A stretch of 64,000 nt of DNA. Source: an uncultured Pelagibacteraceae bacterium. GTDB taxonomy: Bacteria > Pseudomonadota > Alphaproteobacteria > Pelagibacterales > Pelagibacteraceae. The position numbers were made by a program, and so were the translations under genes. How positions within the stretch are numbered: the stretch's first letter is position 1; every line of letters begins with the position of its first letter. Below the pieces are notes generated by a model. The model was not told the origin of the DNA, did not search any database, and worked only from the letters and a program-made list of their open reading frames with translations. Below are positions 18,767-30,830 of this stretch, piece after piece. Location: the NCBI GenBank assembly GCA_902581585.1, contig CACHPB010000005.1, forward strand, positions 1 through 64,000, given 5' to 3'.

Positions 18767-20077
18767 CTAATCTTCAAATCTTATTGGTTTTCCAGATGGT
18801 TCTCCAATGATTTCACCATCTTTCATTTTAATCTCTCCGTTTATAATTGTATAAACTGGGGTACCCTTAAACTTATATCCATCAAAAGGCGACCAACCAC
18901 ACTTACTTTCTATTTTATCATTTTCAATCTTGATAACTTTGTTCATATCAACAATTGTAATGTCTGCATCATAATCTTTCTTTATGAAACCCTTTCCTAT
19001 AATTCCAAAAATTTTTACAGGGTTCTCACATACAAGATTCATTAATTGTTCAAGTGATAATTTACCATCATTTACATGATTAAGCATTACAGGCATTAAA
19101 GTTTGAACTCCTGGCATTCCAGATGGCGTATCAGGATACTCTTTGTCTTTATTCACTTTTAGATGTGGAGCATGATCAGAGCCAATTGTATCATTATAAT
19201 TATTTCTTACTGCATACCATAAACGATCATAATGACTTTTGTCTCTTAAAGGTGGATTCATTTGAGCGTAAGTACCAAGTTTATCATAGCAGTCAGGTGC
19301 ATATATGGTTAAATGTTGCGGAGTTATCTCAAAAGTAACATTTCCTTTATTCTGAGATAAAAAATCTATTTCCTGTTTAGTAGTAATATGTAAAATGTGA
19401 GCTTTCTTACCTAACCTTTTTGCAATTTTAACAATTTTTCTTGTCGATGAAATTGCACATTCCTCATCCCTCCATATTGGATGAGAATGAACATTTCCTT
19501 TTTCTCTTAATTTTTTTCTTAAATTTAAAATATCTTCATCCTCTGAATGTACTGCAACAATTTTTGATGTGCTTTCAAAAACTTTTTCTATATCTTCCTC
19601 TCTGTGGACCAATAAAGTTCCAGTAGATGAGCCTGCAAATAATTTAACACCACAACACCCCTCTAATCCTTTAAGGTTTGCTAATTCACTTTGATTAGTA
19701 GGAGTAGCGCCAAAATAGAATGCATGATTACAATACATTCGATTTTTTGCTAAATCTATTTTTTTCTGAAATTCTCTCTGATCAGTGGTTGCTGGATTAG
19801 TATTTGGCATTTCAAAAACTGAGGTAATGCCTCCAACTATTGCTGCTCTGCTACCTGTGTGTAAATCCTCAGTATCTGTTGATCCTGGTTCTCTAAAATG
19901 TGTTTGAGTATCTATGCAACCAGGTAGAACTGTAAGTCCGCTTGCATCAATTATTTGAGTTGCCTCTTCATCTATTTTGCCTATCTTAGTGATCTTGCTG
20001 TTTTGAATGCCTATATCAACATCTTTTAAATCTTTATCAATATAGCATTTTCCATTTTTAATAATAAGATCTAACAT
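18767..20077 (-). CDS. pyrC: Dihydroorotase
   Basis: 436 aa; GLTVLPGCIDTQTHFREPGSTDTEDLHTGSRAA, TIGSDHAPH, CENPVKIFGI. Confidence 0.9.
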   Translation of the reverse strand: MLDLIIKNGKCYIDKDLKDVDIGIQNSKITKIGKIDEEATQIIDASGLTVLPGCIDTQTHFREPGSTDTEDLHTGSRAAIVGGITSVFEMPNTNPATTDQREFQKKIDLAKNRMYCNHAFYFGATPTNQSELANLKGLEGCCGVKLFAGSSTGTLLVHREEDIEKVFESTSKIVAVHSEDEDILNLRKKLREKGNVHSHPIWRDEECAISSTRKIVKIAKRLGKKAHILHITTKQEIDFLSQNKGNVTFEITPQHLTIYAPDCYDKLGTYAQMNPPLRDKSHYDRLWYAVRNNYNDTIGSDHAPHLKVNKDKEYPDTPSGMPGVQTLMPVMLNHVNDGKLSLEQLMNLVCENPVKIFGIIGKGFIKKDYDADITIVDMNKVIKIENDKIESKCGWSPFDGYKFKGTPVYTIINGEIKMKDGEIIGEPSGKPIRFED

Positions 20078-20119
20078 TTTTTAAAAAAGTAATTATATCA
20101 TTTGTTATAGCATTACAAT

Positions 20120-21001
20120 ATGAATAGAAATAAGGTTTACATATTAGAGGATAGAGGTCTTTTATATATTAGCGGGGACCAAGCAAGAGAATTTTTGCAA
20201 AATATAATTACAAATAACATTGAAAATGTATCAGAGGATAGAAGTTGTTTCTCAGCACTTCTAACTCCACAAGGAAAATATCTTTATGATTTTATAATTA
20301 TTAAACATAAATCAGGATATTTTTTAGATTGTGAGAAAAAAATTATTGATGACCTATATAAAAAATTAAATTTATACAAACTAAGGTCAAAAGTTGAAAT
20401 ATTAAATCTTAGTAATGAGTTTGTTATAGCAAGTTTAACTAAAGAAAAATTTTTAGAAATCGAAAATACTAAAGATGAGGAGGGTTTTACAGTCAAATTT
20501 AGAGAGGATCCTATACTTTTAGATCCGAGAGCTAAAAAACTAGGTGCTAGATTGGTAATTAATTTAGAAAAGTTATATTTATCATTAAAAAAACTAGGAT
20601 TAACAGTTTCAGATATTAATGAGTATTATAATCATAGTTATGAGTTAGGCATTCCTCAGATAGATACAAAAAATCTTCAAGATAAGGTATTTGGAATCGA
20701 ATGTAACTTAGAAGAATTAAATGGAATTGATTTTAGAAAAGGTTGTTATGTTGGACAAGAGAATACAGCAAGAATAAAGCTTAAAGATAAACTAAATAAA
20801 AGATTATTTGCTATTAAAGTATTAGACGGAGAGCTAAATGGTGAAGAAATTACCCTAGAGAACAAAAATATTGGAAAATTATTAATCAATAGTGATAATC
20901 CATTTGCTTTATTAAAATTAGAAAATAAAAAATTTAATTTTGATTTAGATCTAAAATGTGGAGAAGCAAGTATCAAAGCCATCAAGCCATCTTGGATTTA
21001 A
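20120..21001 (+). CDS. ygfZ: YgfZ/GcvT-domain folate-binding protein
   Basis: 293 aa; ISGDQAREFLQNIITNNIE, LTPQGKYLYDF, DFRKGCYVGQENTARIK. Confidence 0.85.
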   Translation: MNRNKVYILEDRGLLYISGDQAREFLQNIITNNIENVSEDRSCFSALLTPQGKYLYDFIIIKHKSGYFLDCEKKIIDDLYKKLNLYKLRSKVEILNLSNEFVIASLTKEKFLEIENTKDEEGFTVKFREDPILLDPRAKKLGARLVINLEKLYLSLKKLGLTVSDINEYYNHSYELGIPQIDTKNLQDKVFGIECNLEELNGIDFRKGCYVGQENTARIKLKDKLNKRLFAIKVLDGELNGEEITLENKNIGKLLINSDNPFALLKLENKKFNFDLDLKCGEASIKAIKPSWI

Positions 21002-21002
21002 A

Positions 21003-21374
21003 TTATTTAATAAATTTTGATAAATCTGGTTTAAAATAATCAGGTCCCTTCATAACTTTTCCAAATTCATTAAATATAGGTTTACCATCTTTACCTAACT
21101 TGCTCATGTTTGATTTTTGAACCTCATCAAAACATTTGTCTAAATCAATTCCAAATGCATGACCTGCTCCATAAGTGACGTATAATATATCTGTTAAAGC
21201 ATCAGCAACTTCTGTTAAATTTTTTTCTGATATAGCTTGTTTTAGCTCTTCTAATTCTTCATTAATTAACGATATTCTTAAAGAATTAATTTTATCTGTG
21301 CTTAAGCTTGATGAAACTTTAACATCTTGATTAAAAGTTTTCATAAACAACCCAACCTTTTCAAAATTTGTCAT
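21003..21374 (-). CDS. MazG-like/PRA-PH-like nucleotide pyrophosphohydrolase
   Basis: 123 aa; LINEELEELKQAISEKNLTEVADALTDILYVTYGAGHAFGID. Confidence 0.8.
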   Translation of the reverse strand: MTNFEKVGLFMKTFNQDVKVSSSLSTDKINSLRISLINEELEELKQAISEKNLTEVADALTDILYVTYGAGHAFGIDLDKCFDEVQKSNMSKLGKDGKPIFNEFGKVMKGPDYFKPDLSKFIK

Positions 21375-21440
21375 TTTACTCCTATATGATTTTAATATTT
21401 TTTAATGTATAACTGTTGAATATACTCTCAAAATTATATT

Positions 21441-22829
21441 ATGAAATTCAGAAAAGAATATGACAGCATTGGTAATATTAAGGTGCCTGTGGATAAATAT
21501 TGGGGAGCATCTACTCAAAGATCAAAAAAATACTTTGATATTGGAGATGCATTAGTTAGACCAAAATTAATAAAATCAATTGCAATAATTAAAAAAGCAG
21601 CAGCGATTACAAATTTTAAAAACAAAGATATTAACCCAAAAATTTTTAAATCTATTGTTAAAGCTGCTGATGAGGTAATTAAGGGTAAATTAAACAGTCA
21701 TTTTCCACTTAAGGTTTGGCAAACTGGTTCGGGTACACAAACAAATATGAATGTGAATGAAGTAATATCAAATAGAGCCATTGAAATATTAAAAGGTAAG
21801 AAGGGTACAAAAAAACCTGTTCATCCTAATGATCACGTAAACAAATCACAATCTACTAATGATGTATTTCCAACTGCAATGCATATTGCTATTGCAATGG
21901 AAACCAGAGAGAAATTATTACCAAGTTTAATATTATTGGACAAAGAGCTTAAAAAAAAAGTAAGAGAATTCATTAAGATTGTTAAGATAGGAAGAACACA
22001 TCTTCAAGATGCAACTCCTTTATCTTTGGGACAAGAATTTTCAGGATATCAATCACAATTACAAGAGTGTATTAAAAGAATAAAAGTATCTCTTAATGAA
22101 ATTTACTATTTAGCACAAGGTGGTACTGCAGTTGGTACTGGAATAAATACGAAAAAGAATTTTGATAAAAAAATTGTTAATGAAATTAAAAAAATAACTA
22201 AGTTACCATTTAAGCCAGCTAAGAATAAATTTGCTGCATTAGCTGCACATGATGCAATTGTAAATTATTCTGGTACACTAAATACAACAGCAGTTTGTTT
22301 AATGAAAATTGCAAACGATATAAGATTTTTAGGATCAGGTCCTAGAGCTGGATATGGAGAATTAATACTTCCAGAAAATGAACCAGGATCATCAATAATG
22401 CCTGGTAAAGTAAATCCAACACAATGTGAAGCTGTAACAATGGTTTGTGTAAAGGTAATAGGAAATCACAATGGAATTACTATGGCAGGTTCACATGGAC
22501 ACTTTGAACTTAATGTTTTCAAACCCTTAATAATTCATAACGTTCTACAATCAATACAAATATTATCAGATAGCACAAAAAGTTTTGCAAAGTATTGCAT
22601 TTCTGGACTAAAGGCAGACAAAAATAGAATTAAACATTTAGTAGATAACTCTTTAATGTTGGTAACAGCTTTATCTCCAAAGATTGGTTACGATAATGCT
22701 GCAAAAATTGCCAAAAATGCATTAAAGAATAAAACTACTCTTAAAGCTGAAGCACTAAAATCAGGTTTAATAAACAAAAAAGAATATAATAAAATAGTAG
22801 ATCCTAACAAGATGATAAAACCTGATTAG
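21441..22829 (+). CDS. fumC: Fumarate hydratase class II
   Basis: 462 aa; [57 protein letters not shown]. Confidence 0.95.
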   Translation: MKFRKEYDSIGNIKVPVDKYWGASTQRSKKYFDIGDALVRPKLIKSIAIIKKAAAITNFKNKDINPKIFKSIVKAADEVIKGKLNSHFPLKVWQTGSGTQTNMNVNEVISNRAIEILKGKKGTKKPVHPNDHVNKSQSTNDVFPTAMHIAIAMETREKLLPSLILLDKELKKKVREFIKIVKIGRTHLQDATPLSLGQEFSGYQSQLQECIKRIKVSLNEIYYLAQGGTAVGTGINTKKNFDKKIVNEIKKITKLPFKPAKNKFAALAAHDAIVNYSGTLNTTAVCLMKIANDIRFLGSGPRAGYGELILPENEPGSSIMPGKVNPTQCEAVTMVCVKVIGNHNGITMAGSHGHFELNVFKPLIIHNVLQSIQILSDSTKSFAKYCISGLKADKNRIKHLVDNSLMLVTALSPKIGYDNAAKIAKNALKNKTTLKAEALKSGLINKKEYNKIVDPNKMIKPD

Positions 22830-24199
22830 CTATTTATTATTTTTTTAACTAATGATTTTAGTTCTTGTGAATTTCTAATATTATATCTATTTTCAGCACT
22901 GTTGCTAGCATTATGGGAACTTTGATTTATTTTAATATCAAAAATTGATATTAATCCAGTAACAATATTTTTCTCAATTTTAAAATTTATTAAATCTATA
23001 TCTTTTACCATATCAAACTTTAATTGAAATTTTTTAGCAAACTGTTTTTTATTTTTTATAATTAAAGAATTTGATGAATGAAAAATTGTATCACCATTTT
23101 TTTTAGTAAATTTTATATTAGACTTGATTTGGCCTATATCACCAATACCCAATAAAACTTCACTTAAATTTAAATTTTTTTGTTTTATATTTAAAGTTAC
23201 AAGGCCATTTCTTATTAGTTCATGCTCAATATTAGTTATATGAAATTTGATGTCTCCATTTAAGTTACCTAATAAATCAGGTTTCAAGTTTAAAATAGAA
23301 AATATTAATTCATCAACTAAAAAATTTAAATTTTGCTTATTAAGAGTAATATTTGAATTAAGATAAAAAGGCGTTAACTCTATTTTCGTATACACTTGAA
23401 TGTTGTTAGAATTTTTTGGGGATTGTAAAATAATTAAATTATTTTTAAGATTATAATCAATTTCTATATTTTGGTTTAAAATGCTAATTAATAATGTACC
23501 ATTATAGTCGGAGCTATTATTATATTCTAAATTATTTTTTATAAAAATATTTGGTTCTTTAAAATCAATTTCTATTTGTGAATTCATTTCAGAGTCATAT
23601 TTTTTTTTCCATACTGATTTAAAATTCAAATCAAATAAATTTCCTTTAATATTTAATTTTTTGTAATTATCTTGTTGAGACGTTGTAAAATCTATTTTCT
23701 CTATTGGAGATATAATTAAAGTCTCATTATTTTCATCTACAATGAATATTTTACTTTTTTTAATTAAAAATGGTTTGCTGTTACTTTTATGAAAATAATT
23801 TCTTAAAATAATATATTCGTTTTGCTTTAATTTAAAATTTGTATTTTGAATTTCAAATCTTTCAAAATTAATTTTTGATTTTGGATAAAGTTTATTTGAT
23901 AATAAAAATATCTTTAAATTCTTTATATCTGCAATCATTCCATAATCATTACTTTCATTAATTGACAATGATGAGTCGCTAACTATTAAATGTGGTTTTG
24001 GAAGTAATTGATACTTTATGTCACCATTTATATTTAAGTTAATATTAAAATCAGAATAAAATTTACTTTCAATTATGTTTTCTATGCTTTTATAATTATA
24101 TAAAACTGGTATTGATAAATAAATGCCAAATGAAAAAAACAGAGCAATTATTAAAAAAATGCCTTTGATAAAGATTGGTATTTTCTTAGTTTTATCCAT
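22826..24199 (-). CDS. AsmA-like protein
   Basis: 457 aa with N-terminal TM and [28 protein letters not shown]; low-complexity, repetitive beta character. Confidence 0.6.
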   Translation of the reverse strand: MDKTKKIPIFIKGIFLIIALFFSFGIYLSIPVLYNYKSIENIIESKFYSDFNINLNINGDIKYQLLPKPHLIVSDSSLSINESNDYGMIADIKNLKIFLLSNKLYPKSKINFERFEIQNTNFKLKQNEYIILRNYFHKSNSKPFLIKKSKIFIVDENNETLIISPIEKIDFTTSQQDNYKKLNIKGNLFDLNFKSVWKKKYDSEMNSQIEIDFKEPNIFIKNNLEYNNSSDYNGTLLISILNQNIEIDYNLKNNLIILQSPKNSNNIQVYTKIELTPFYLNSNITLNKQNLNFLVDELIFSILNLKPDLLGNLNGDIKFHITNIEHELIRNGLVTLNIKQKNLNLSEVLLGIGDIGQIKSNIKFTKKNGDTIFHSSNSLIIKNKKQFAKKFQLKFDMVKDIDLINFKIEKNIVTGLISIFDIKINQSSHNASNSAENRYNIRNSQELKSLVKKIINS

Positions 24200-24236
24200 T
24201 AATTTAATATTGCTTAAATTATAAAAAAATTAAACG

Positions 24237-26264
24237 ATGAATTTAGATTATTTAACAAATCTTAATGAAAGTCAGGAAGAGGCTGTTCTATATTTAAGCG
24301 GTCCTCTTTTGATTGTTGCGGGAGCTGGATCTGGAAAAACAAGAGTTCTTACGGCAAGAATTGCCCATATTGTTAAACAACATAAGGCATTTCCCAACCA
24401 GATATTAGCTGTGACATTTACAAATAAAGCTGCAAAAGAAATGCAATTTAGAGTTTCCAAATTTTTAAAAAAAGAGGCAACAGGCCTACCCTGGCTAGGT
24501 ACCTTTCACTCAATAAGTGCAAAAATATTAAGAAAACACGCTGCAGCTGTTGGCTTAAAATCAAATTTTTCAATTATTGATCAAGATGACCAAGTAAGGC
24601 TGATAAAAAATATATCTAAATCTGAGAATATAGATACAAAAAAAATATCTCCAAGATATATCTTGGCTGTAATAGATAAATGGAAGAATAAAGGCTTTTA
24701 TCCTGAAGAAGTCATACTTAAACGTAAAGACATATTAGAAAAAAGTTTTCTTGGAATTTATAAAATATATCAACAGAAATTAATAGATTTAAACGCTGCA
24801 GACTTTAGTGACTTAATACTTCATACAGTTAAGATTTTTGAAAAACATAGAGATATAGCGTCAATGTATTCTAAAAAATTTAAATATATTTTAGTTGATG
24901 AATATCAAGATACAAATTTTATTCAAAGCGAATGGCTTAAATATTTAGCAGAATATAACCATAATATCTGTTGTGTTGGAGATGATGATCAATCGATATA
25001 TAGCTGGAGAGGAGCAGAAATTAAAAATTTTCTTCAATTTGAAAAAGTGTATGAAAATACAAAAATAATAAGATTAGAAAAAAATTATAGATCAACACAA
25101 AATATTTTAAATGTAGCATCAAATATTATTGAAAATAATCAAAACAGAGTAGGAAAAAAACTTTTTACAGATCAAGAAGATGGAGAACTTGTAACATTGA
25201 ACTGTTTTAGAAATGTAAAAGATGAAGCGACTGAAATTGGTTCAAATATTGAGGACCTCAAAAATAAATTTTCGTTAAATGAAGTTGCAATTCTTGTAAG
25301 AGCTATTTTTCAGACAAGAGAATTTGAAGAAAGATTTTTAAAAATTGGTATTCCATACAGAATTATTGGAGGTATTAAATTTTATGAAAGAGCAGAGGTG
25401 AAAGATTGTGTCGCATACTTAAAAACAGTTTATCAACCTTTGGATGATTTATCATTCGAAAGAATTTTAAATGTTCCAAAAAGATCCATTGGAGATACGA
25501 CAGTAAAATCTATAAATAATTTTGCCAAATTAAATAAATGTTCGCTAGAGGTTGCCTCGAAACGTTTAATCGAACTGAACAAAATCAAACCTAAAACGAA
25601 ATTGGGTCTAAATTCTCTTCTAAATCTTTTAGCTAAATGGAGAAACGACTTAAAAGGTAAAATGAATCACAATAAATTATTGCAAACAATTCTTGATGAA
25701 TCTGGATATAGTGAGATGTTGAAGAATAAGAAAGATTTAGAAAATGAAAATAGATTAGAAAATATAAAAGAATTATTAATCGCTATGAAAGAATTTGACA
25801 ATTTAGAAAGTTTTTTAGAGCATGTTGCTCTTGCAACATCGTTAGACCAAGATTGGCAAAGTGAGAAAGTCAATTTAATGACAATACATGCATCTAAAGG
25901 ATTAGAATTTGATGTTGTATTTTTACCTGGATGGGAGGAAGGTTTATTCCCTCATCAAAAAAGTATCGAGGAAAAAGGTGAAAGTGGGTTAGAAGAGGAA
26001 AGAAGATTGGCATATGTTGCGATTACAAGAGCTAAAAAACTTGCTAAAATATCATTTTCAATGAACAGGTTTTATCAAGGGGATTGGATAGATAGCATGG
26101 CATCAAGATTTGTAGATGAACTTCCAGACAAATATATTAAAAAAAATAATAATTATATAGATGAAAAAGAGGAAGATTTTGAATTCAATCAAGACATAGA
26201 TTTCAATAATGATAGTGAAATTAGAAGCCCTGGATGGATACGTTATCAAAAAAAATTAAAATGA
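24237..26264 (+). CDS. uvrD: UvrD/PcrA-type DNA helicase
   Basis: 675 aa; IVAGAGSGKTRVLTARIAHI, ILVDEYQDTNFIQ, LMTIHASKGLEFDVVFLPGWEEGLFP. Confidence 0.95.
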   Translation: MNLDYLTNLNESQEEAVLYLSGPLLIVAGAGSGKTRVLTARIAHIVKQHKAFPNQILAVTFTNKAAKEMQFRVSKFLKKEATGLPWLGTFHSISAKILRKHAAAVGLKSNFSIIDQDDQVRLIKNISKSENIDTKKISPRYILAVIDKWKNKGFYPEEVILKRKDILEKSFLGIYKIYQQKLIDLNAADFSDLILHTVKIFEKHRDIASMYSKKFKYILVDEYQDTNFIQSEWLKYLAEYNHNICCVGDDDQSIYSWRGAEIKNFLQFEKVYENTKIIRLEKNYRSTQNILNVASNIIENNQNRVGKKLFTDQEDGELVTLNCFRNVKDEATEIGSNIEDLKNKFSLNEVAILVRAIFQTREFEERFLKIGIPYRIIGGIKFYERAEVKDCVAYLKTVYQPLDDLSFERILNVPKRSIGDTTVKSINNFAKLNKCSLEVASKRLIELNKIKPKTKLGLNSLLNLLAKWRNDLKGKMNHNKLLQTILDESGYSEMLKNKKDLENENRLENIKELLIAMKEFDNLESFLEHVALATSLDQDWQSEKVNLMTIHASKGLEFDVVFLPGWEEGLFPHQKSIEEKGESGLEEERRLAYVAITRAKKLAKISFSMNRFYQGDWIDSMASRFVDELPDKYIKKNNNYIDEKEEDFEFNQDIDFNNDSEIRSPGWIRYQKKLK

Positions 26265-27940
26265 GTACTGAAATAAATAACGTTATTTTATTAAATAATT
26301 TAGATGGGTATATCATTCCAAAAAATGATAGTTACTTCACTGAGTATTCTAAAGTAAATAATCTCAAATTAGTTACAAACTTTTCTGGATCTGCAGGATT
26401 TGCCATTTTTTTAAAAAGTGAAAAATATTTATTTGTTGATGGAAGATATACAATTCAAGCAGAAAAAGAATCTGGAAATAAGTTTAAAATATGCGAAATA
26501 CCAAATGTTTGGCCTAAAAATATTTTGAAGAATAAAAGTAAAATTGGATTTGATCCATATCTATTTACAAAAGAAACTTTAGATAAATATTTTGGTGATG
26601 AACACACCTTAATTCCATTGAGTTTGAAATTTAAAATAAAAAATCAAATTAAAAATAGGGAACCTTTTTTTAGTTTGGATACTAATGTGGCAGGTGAAAG
26701 TATTTATAAAAAAATTAATCGATTAGTCAAAATAATGAAAAAAAAAAAGATTGATTATACTTATATAAGTTCAGGCGAGAATGTTTGCTGGCTTTTAAAT
26801 ATAAGAGGAAAAGATTTACCAAATTCACCTGTTGCAAACTGTAAAGTGATACTTACAAAAGAAAAAGAAATTTATTTTTTTGCGGATCTAAAAAAAATCA
26901 ACAAAATTAAATTTAGTCTCAAAAAATTCAAGGTACATTTTTTAAAGGAAAATAGAATTTTGGAATGTTTATTTGCACTAAAAATTGGAAACTTTTGTAT
27001 TGATAGTAAAACTTGCTCAGTATTTGAAGAAAGCCTAATTAGTCATAAATTTAACATTATGCTTAAAGAAGACCCTATTTATATTTTAAAATCAGTTAAA
27101 AATAAGACTGAAATAAAAAATATGGTTAATGCGCATATTGAGGATGGTATTGCTTTAACAAAGTTTTTATATTGGATTAAAAACTGTAATATAAATAATC
27201 TAACAGAGATAAAAATTGAAAAAAAATTAGAGAATTTTAGAAAAAAAAATAAAAATTACTTATACGCAAGTTTTGATACAATTGCTGGATCAGGACCAAA
27301 CGGAGCAATTATTCATTACAGATCTAATAAATTTTCTAACAGGAAATTAAAAAAAGACCACTTACTTTTAGTAGACTCAGGTGGTCAATACAGATGGGGG
27401 ACAACAGATGTTACAAGAACGATATGCTTTTCAAATGTATCTAAAAAGATTAAAACTATTTTTACCAGAGTGTTGAAAGGTCATATTGCTGTTGTTTTAT
27501 CAGATATAAAAAGAGAGATAAATGGTAATAATATTGATAAAATTGCAAGAAGAAGTCTAAATTCCGTCGGACTTGATTATCGTCATGGAACTGGACATGG
27601 AGTCGGAGCATTTCTCAATGTTCACGAGGGACCACAAGGAATATCTAAAAATAACTATGTAAAGTTAAGAGAGGGAATGATTTTAAGTAATGAACCTGGT
27701 TTTTATAAAAAAAATGATTTTGGAATGAGAATAGAAAATCTAATTTTTATTAAAAAAATAAAATCTAAACTTTTATTCGAAAATCTAACTATGGCTCCAA
27801 TTGATACAGACCTAATTAATTTTAAAATGCTAAGCGTAGAAGAAAAAAATTATTTATTTAAATATCACTTTGATGTCTATAATAATATTTCTCCCTATTT
27901 AAAGAGTTACGAAAAAAAATGGTTAGCTAGCTTAATCTAG
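26261..27940 (+). CDS. pepP: Xaa-Pro aminopeptidase (aminopeptidase P); start trimmed to ATG 26261
   Basis: ASFDTIAGSGPNGAIIHYRS, LLLVDSGGQYRWGTTDVTRT, RHGTGHGVGAFLNVHEGPQGI. Confidence 0.9.
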   Translation: MSTEINNVILLNNLDGYIIPKNDSYFTEYSKVNNLKLVTNFSGSAGFAIFLKSEKYLFVDGRYTIQAEKESGNKFKICEIPNVWPKNILKNKSKIGFDPYLFTKETLDKYFGDEHTLIPLSLKFKIKNQIKNREPFFSLDTNVAGESIYKKINRLVKIMKKKKIDYTYISSGENVCWLLNIRGKDLPNSPVANCKVILTKEKEIYFFADLKKINKIKFSLKKFKVHFLKENRILECLFALKIGNFCIDSKTCSVFEESLISHKFNIMLKEDPIYILKSVKNKTEIKNMVNAHIEDGIALTKFLYWIKNCNINNLTEIKIEKKLENFRKKNKNYLYASFDTIAGSGPNGAIIHYRSNKFSNRKLKKDHLLLVDSGGQYRWGTTDVTRTICFSNVSKKIKTIFTRVLKGHIAVVLSDIKREINGNNIDKIARRSLNSVGLDYRHGTGHGVGAFLNVHEGPQGISKNNYVKLREGMILSNEPGFYKKNDFGMRIENLIFIKKIKSKLLFENLTMAPIDTDLINFKMLSVEEKNYLFKYHFDVYNNISPYLKSYEKKWLASLI

Positions 27941-29944
27941 AAATTTTAACCATTCATCTTGAGATAAAATTTTTATTCCTAATTCTTTAGCCTGTTGCAC
28001 TTTTCGATTTGTTGGCTTATCACCAATTATTAAATATTTTAATTTTTTATTAACTGAGCTAATTACAGTCCCAGAATTTTGTTCAATCAAAGACTTTGCT
28101 TCAGCCCTACTCATATTTGATAATTTACCAGTGAACATAAATGTGTAATTTAAAAGTTTTCCACTTTTATTTAACTTTAGGTCTGTAATATTTAATATTT
28201 CAGATAACGTTTCAATTACTTTATAATTTAATTTGTTATTAAAAAATTTTTTTAGAGAGTTTATTTGTGTATCTCCAATTCCATCAATATTCAAAAAATC
28301 ATTTAATTTATTTTTATTTACAAAATTCATAAAATTTTTTATCGATTTTGTATATTCTGCTAGAAGCTTGGCATTTTCTATACCTATATGCCTAATACCA
28401 ATTGCATAAAGAAATCTATCAAAAGAAATTTTTTTTGATTGGTCTATTGAATATTTTAAATTTGATACTGAAAGATTGCCCCAACCCTCTAAATTTGAGA
28501 TTTTTTTATAGTCTAAGTTATAAATATCTTGTGGAAATCTTATTAAATTTAGATCCCAAAATTTTTCCACAACTTTTTTTCCAAGTCCATCAATATTCAT
28601 TGCATCTTTAGATATAAAGTGTTTTATTTTTTCAATCGCAATTTTTTCACATTCATAACCTTCATTTACACATCTTCTTACTGCATCAAATTTTTTTGTT
28701 ACTCTGTTAAACTCTTTTATTGTTTCTGAACCGCAAGAAGGACATTTGTTTGGAAAGACAAACTTTTTTGATTTTTTATCTCTTTTTTTAATATCAACCA
28801 ATATTACATGTGGTATTACATCTCCTGCTCTCTCAATTTTTACAGTGTCACCAATTCTTATGTCTTTTCTAGTTATTTCATCCTCATTATGTAAAGTAGC
28901 ATTAGCAACTATAACGCCTCCAATATTCACTGGCTTTATTCTTGCTACTGGAGTTAATGCCCCAGTTCTACCAACCTGAATATTTATATCTCTAATTTGA
29001 GAAAATGCACTATCTGCAGAAAATTTATGAGCTATGGCCCACCTTGGAGAATTTGAGGTAAATCCCAATCTTTTTTGAAGCTCTAAGCTATTAATTTTAT
29101 AAACTAGACCATCAATATCATATTCCAAATTAAATCTGTCTTTTTCAAATTTCTTATGAAAATAATCGAGATCATTAATTGTTTTTAAAACTTTGTTGTA
29201 TTGATTTGTTTTAAAACCCCACTTTTTGAGGGAATTTAAAAATTCTGATTGTTTTTTTATTTTGTTACTTTCAAAATAACCATAAGTGTAGGCTATAAAG
29301 TTAAGCGGAATTTTTCTAGTCTCCTCAGGGTTTTTTTGTCTCAGTGAGCCAGAAGCAGCATTTCTAGGATTAGCAAAATTATTTTTTAAACTATCAAAAT
29401 CATTTTTTTTTATAAAAACCTCTCCTCTTATATCTATATTATTTGGGAAATCTTTATTTGATATTTTTTGAGGTATATCTTTTATTGTTTTTAAATTTTC
29501 AGTAATAATCTCACCTGTAGTTCCATCTCCCCTTGAAGTACCTAAAACCAGATAACCATTTTTATAAGTTAGTGATGCTGAAATTCCATCTATTTTTGGC
29601 TCTACACTGTACTCAACCTCTATTTTTTTATTCAAATAGTTAAATATTCGTTTCTCAAAATTTTTAAGGTCTTCTATATCAAAAGCATTTGATAATGACA
29701 GCATTTTGACTCTATGCTTAGATTTAATAAAATTTTTAGAAGGGGAATAACCTAAAGAAGTAGAAGGTGATGAACTACTTTTTAAATAAGAATATTTTTT
29801 TTCTAATTTTATTATTTCTTTTTTTAAATTATCATACTCTTTATCTGATATTTTTGGAGAGCTATCTTCAAAGTAAAATTTATTGTGTGTTTTAAGTTCT
29901 TGAATTTTTGTTTCATATTTTTTTTTAATTTCACTCTCTTTCAT
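27932..29944 (-). CDS. ligA: NAD-dependent DNA ligase
   Basis: 670 aa; VEYSVEPKIDGISASLTYKNG, RGEVF, RNAASGSLRQ, C4 zinc region, BRCT C-terminus. Confidence 0.95.
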   Translation of the reverse strand: MKESEIKKKYETKIQELKTHNKFYFEDSSPKISDKEYDNLKKEIIKLEKKYSYLKSSSSPSTSLGYSPSKNFIKSKHRVKMLSLSNAFDIEDLKNFEKRIFNYLNKKIEVEYSVEPKIDGISASLTYKNGYLVLGTSRGDGTTGEIITENLKTIKDIPQKISNKDFPNNIDIRGEVFIKKNDFDSLKNNFANPRNAASGSLRQKNPEETRKIPLNFIAYTYGYFESNKIKKQSEFLNSLKKWGFKTNQYNKVLKTINDLDYFHKKFEKDRFNLEYDIDGLVYKINSLELQKRLGFTSNSPRWAIAHKFSADSAFSQIRDINIQVGRTGALTPVARIKPVNIGGVIVANATLHNEDEITRKDIRIGDTVKIERAGDVIPHVILVDIKKRDKKSKKFVFPNKCPSCGSETIKEFNRVTKKFDAVRRCVNEGYECEKIAIEKIKHFISKDAMNIDGLGKKVVEKFWDLNLIRFPQDIYNLDYKKISNLEGWGNLSVSNLKYSIDQSKKISFDRFLYAIGIRHIGIENAKLLAEYTKSIKNFMNFVNKNKLNDFLNIDGIGDTQINSLKKFFNNKLNYKVIETLSEILNITDLKLNKSGKLLNYTFMFTGKLSNMSRAEAKSLIEQNSGTVISSVNKKLKYLIIGDKPTNRKVQQAKELGIKILSQDEWLKFLD

Positions 29945-29952
29945 TATTTTAC

Positions 29953-30792
29953 TTATTGGAATAAATCTTTAAATCTTTTTAATAATGACTTTTGTTTTTT
30001 TAGATCCTTTTCAATTTTGGTTTTTTCATAATTTTTATTTAAAATTTTATAAGATCTCTCATACCAATCACTTGATTGATAATTATAACCTAATATTGCA
30101 GCATACTTTTTGGACTCGTTTATCAATCCAAGTTTATAATTTAATTCAACCAGTCTATATAAAGCTTCCTCTACAAAAATAGTTGTCTCGTAATCATTTA
30201 CAATTTTCTTATATCTATTCATGGCTGGTATCCATTTTTCTCTATCTAAATAGTAATTTGCTAGATATAATTCTTTAGATGCTAATATTTCCTTTATAAG
30301 CTCAAGTTTGAATATTGCATCTTCTGAAAAATCAGTATTGGGGTATTGGTTTATTAATAATGTGAAATATTCTTTTGCTTTTATTATTTCTCCTAAATCT
30401 TTTTTTTCGTTTACTATCTGGTTGTAATGACAAACTGCTAGTAAATAATATGCATAATCTGTATCAGGATGATTTTTATATTTATCAAGAAATCTCTCTA
30501 ATTCATATATAGCATCATTGTAGTATAATTGTGAATAGTAAGCGTAAGCGGCCATCAATATTGATCTTGGTGCCCATATAGATTGTGGGTATAAAAGTTC
30601 AACCTCATTAAATTTTTTTGCGGCAAAAAAAATGTCCCCTTTGTTGAGCTCTTTTAAACCCTCATTATAAGCCTCGATCATTTGCATTTCTAAATTATCT
30701 TCTTTGATTACTGAAACTTTTTCTTCTTTTTGCGAACAAGAAATGAAGGTAAAAATAATTAATAAAAATATTAGAAATTTTTGATATCGCAT
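29953..30792 (-). CDS. bamD: Outer membrane assembly lipoprotein BamD
   Basis: 279 aa; lipobox FTFISCSQ, LNKGDIFFAAKKFNEVELLYPQSIWAPRSILMAAYAYY. Confidence 0.9.
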   Translation of the reverse strand: MRYQKFLIFLLIIFTFISCSQKEEKVSVIKEDNLEMQMIEAYNEGLKELNKGDIFFAAKKFNEVELLYPQSIWAPRSILMAAYAYYSQLYYNDAIYELERFLDKYKNHPDTDYAYYLLAVCHYNQIVNEKKDLGEIIKAKEYFTLLINQYPNTDFSEDAIFKLELIKEILASKELYLANYYLDREKWIPAMNRYKKIVNDYETTIFVEEALYRLVELNYKLGLINESKKYAAILGYNYQSSDWYERSYKILNKNYEKTKIEKDLKKQKSLLKRFKDLFQ

Positions 30793-30830
30793 TAAGAAAT
30801 TTTATCAGAATATTTTTAAAATTCTAATTA

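Noticed and set aside
28402-28979. Plus-strand ORFs inside ligA (28402-28611, 28746-28979) and similar small antisense ORFs throughout the dcw cluster
   Set aside because: Fully inside conserved genes on the other strand, no motifs; antisense open frames.
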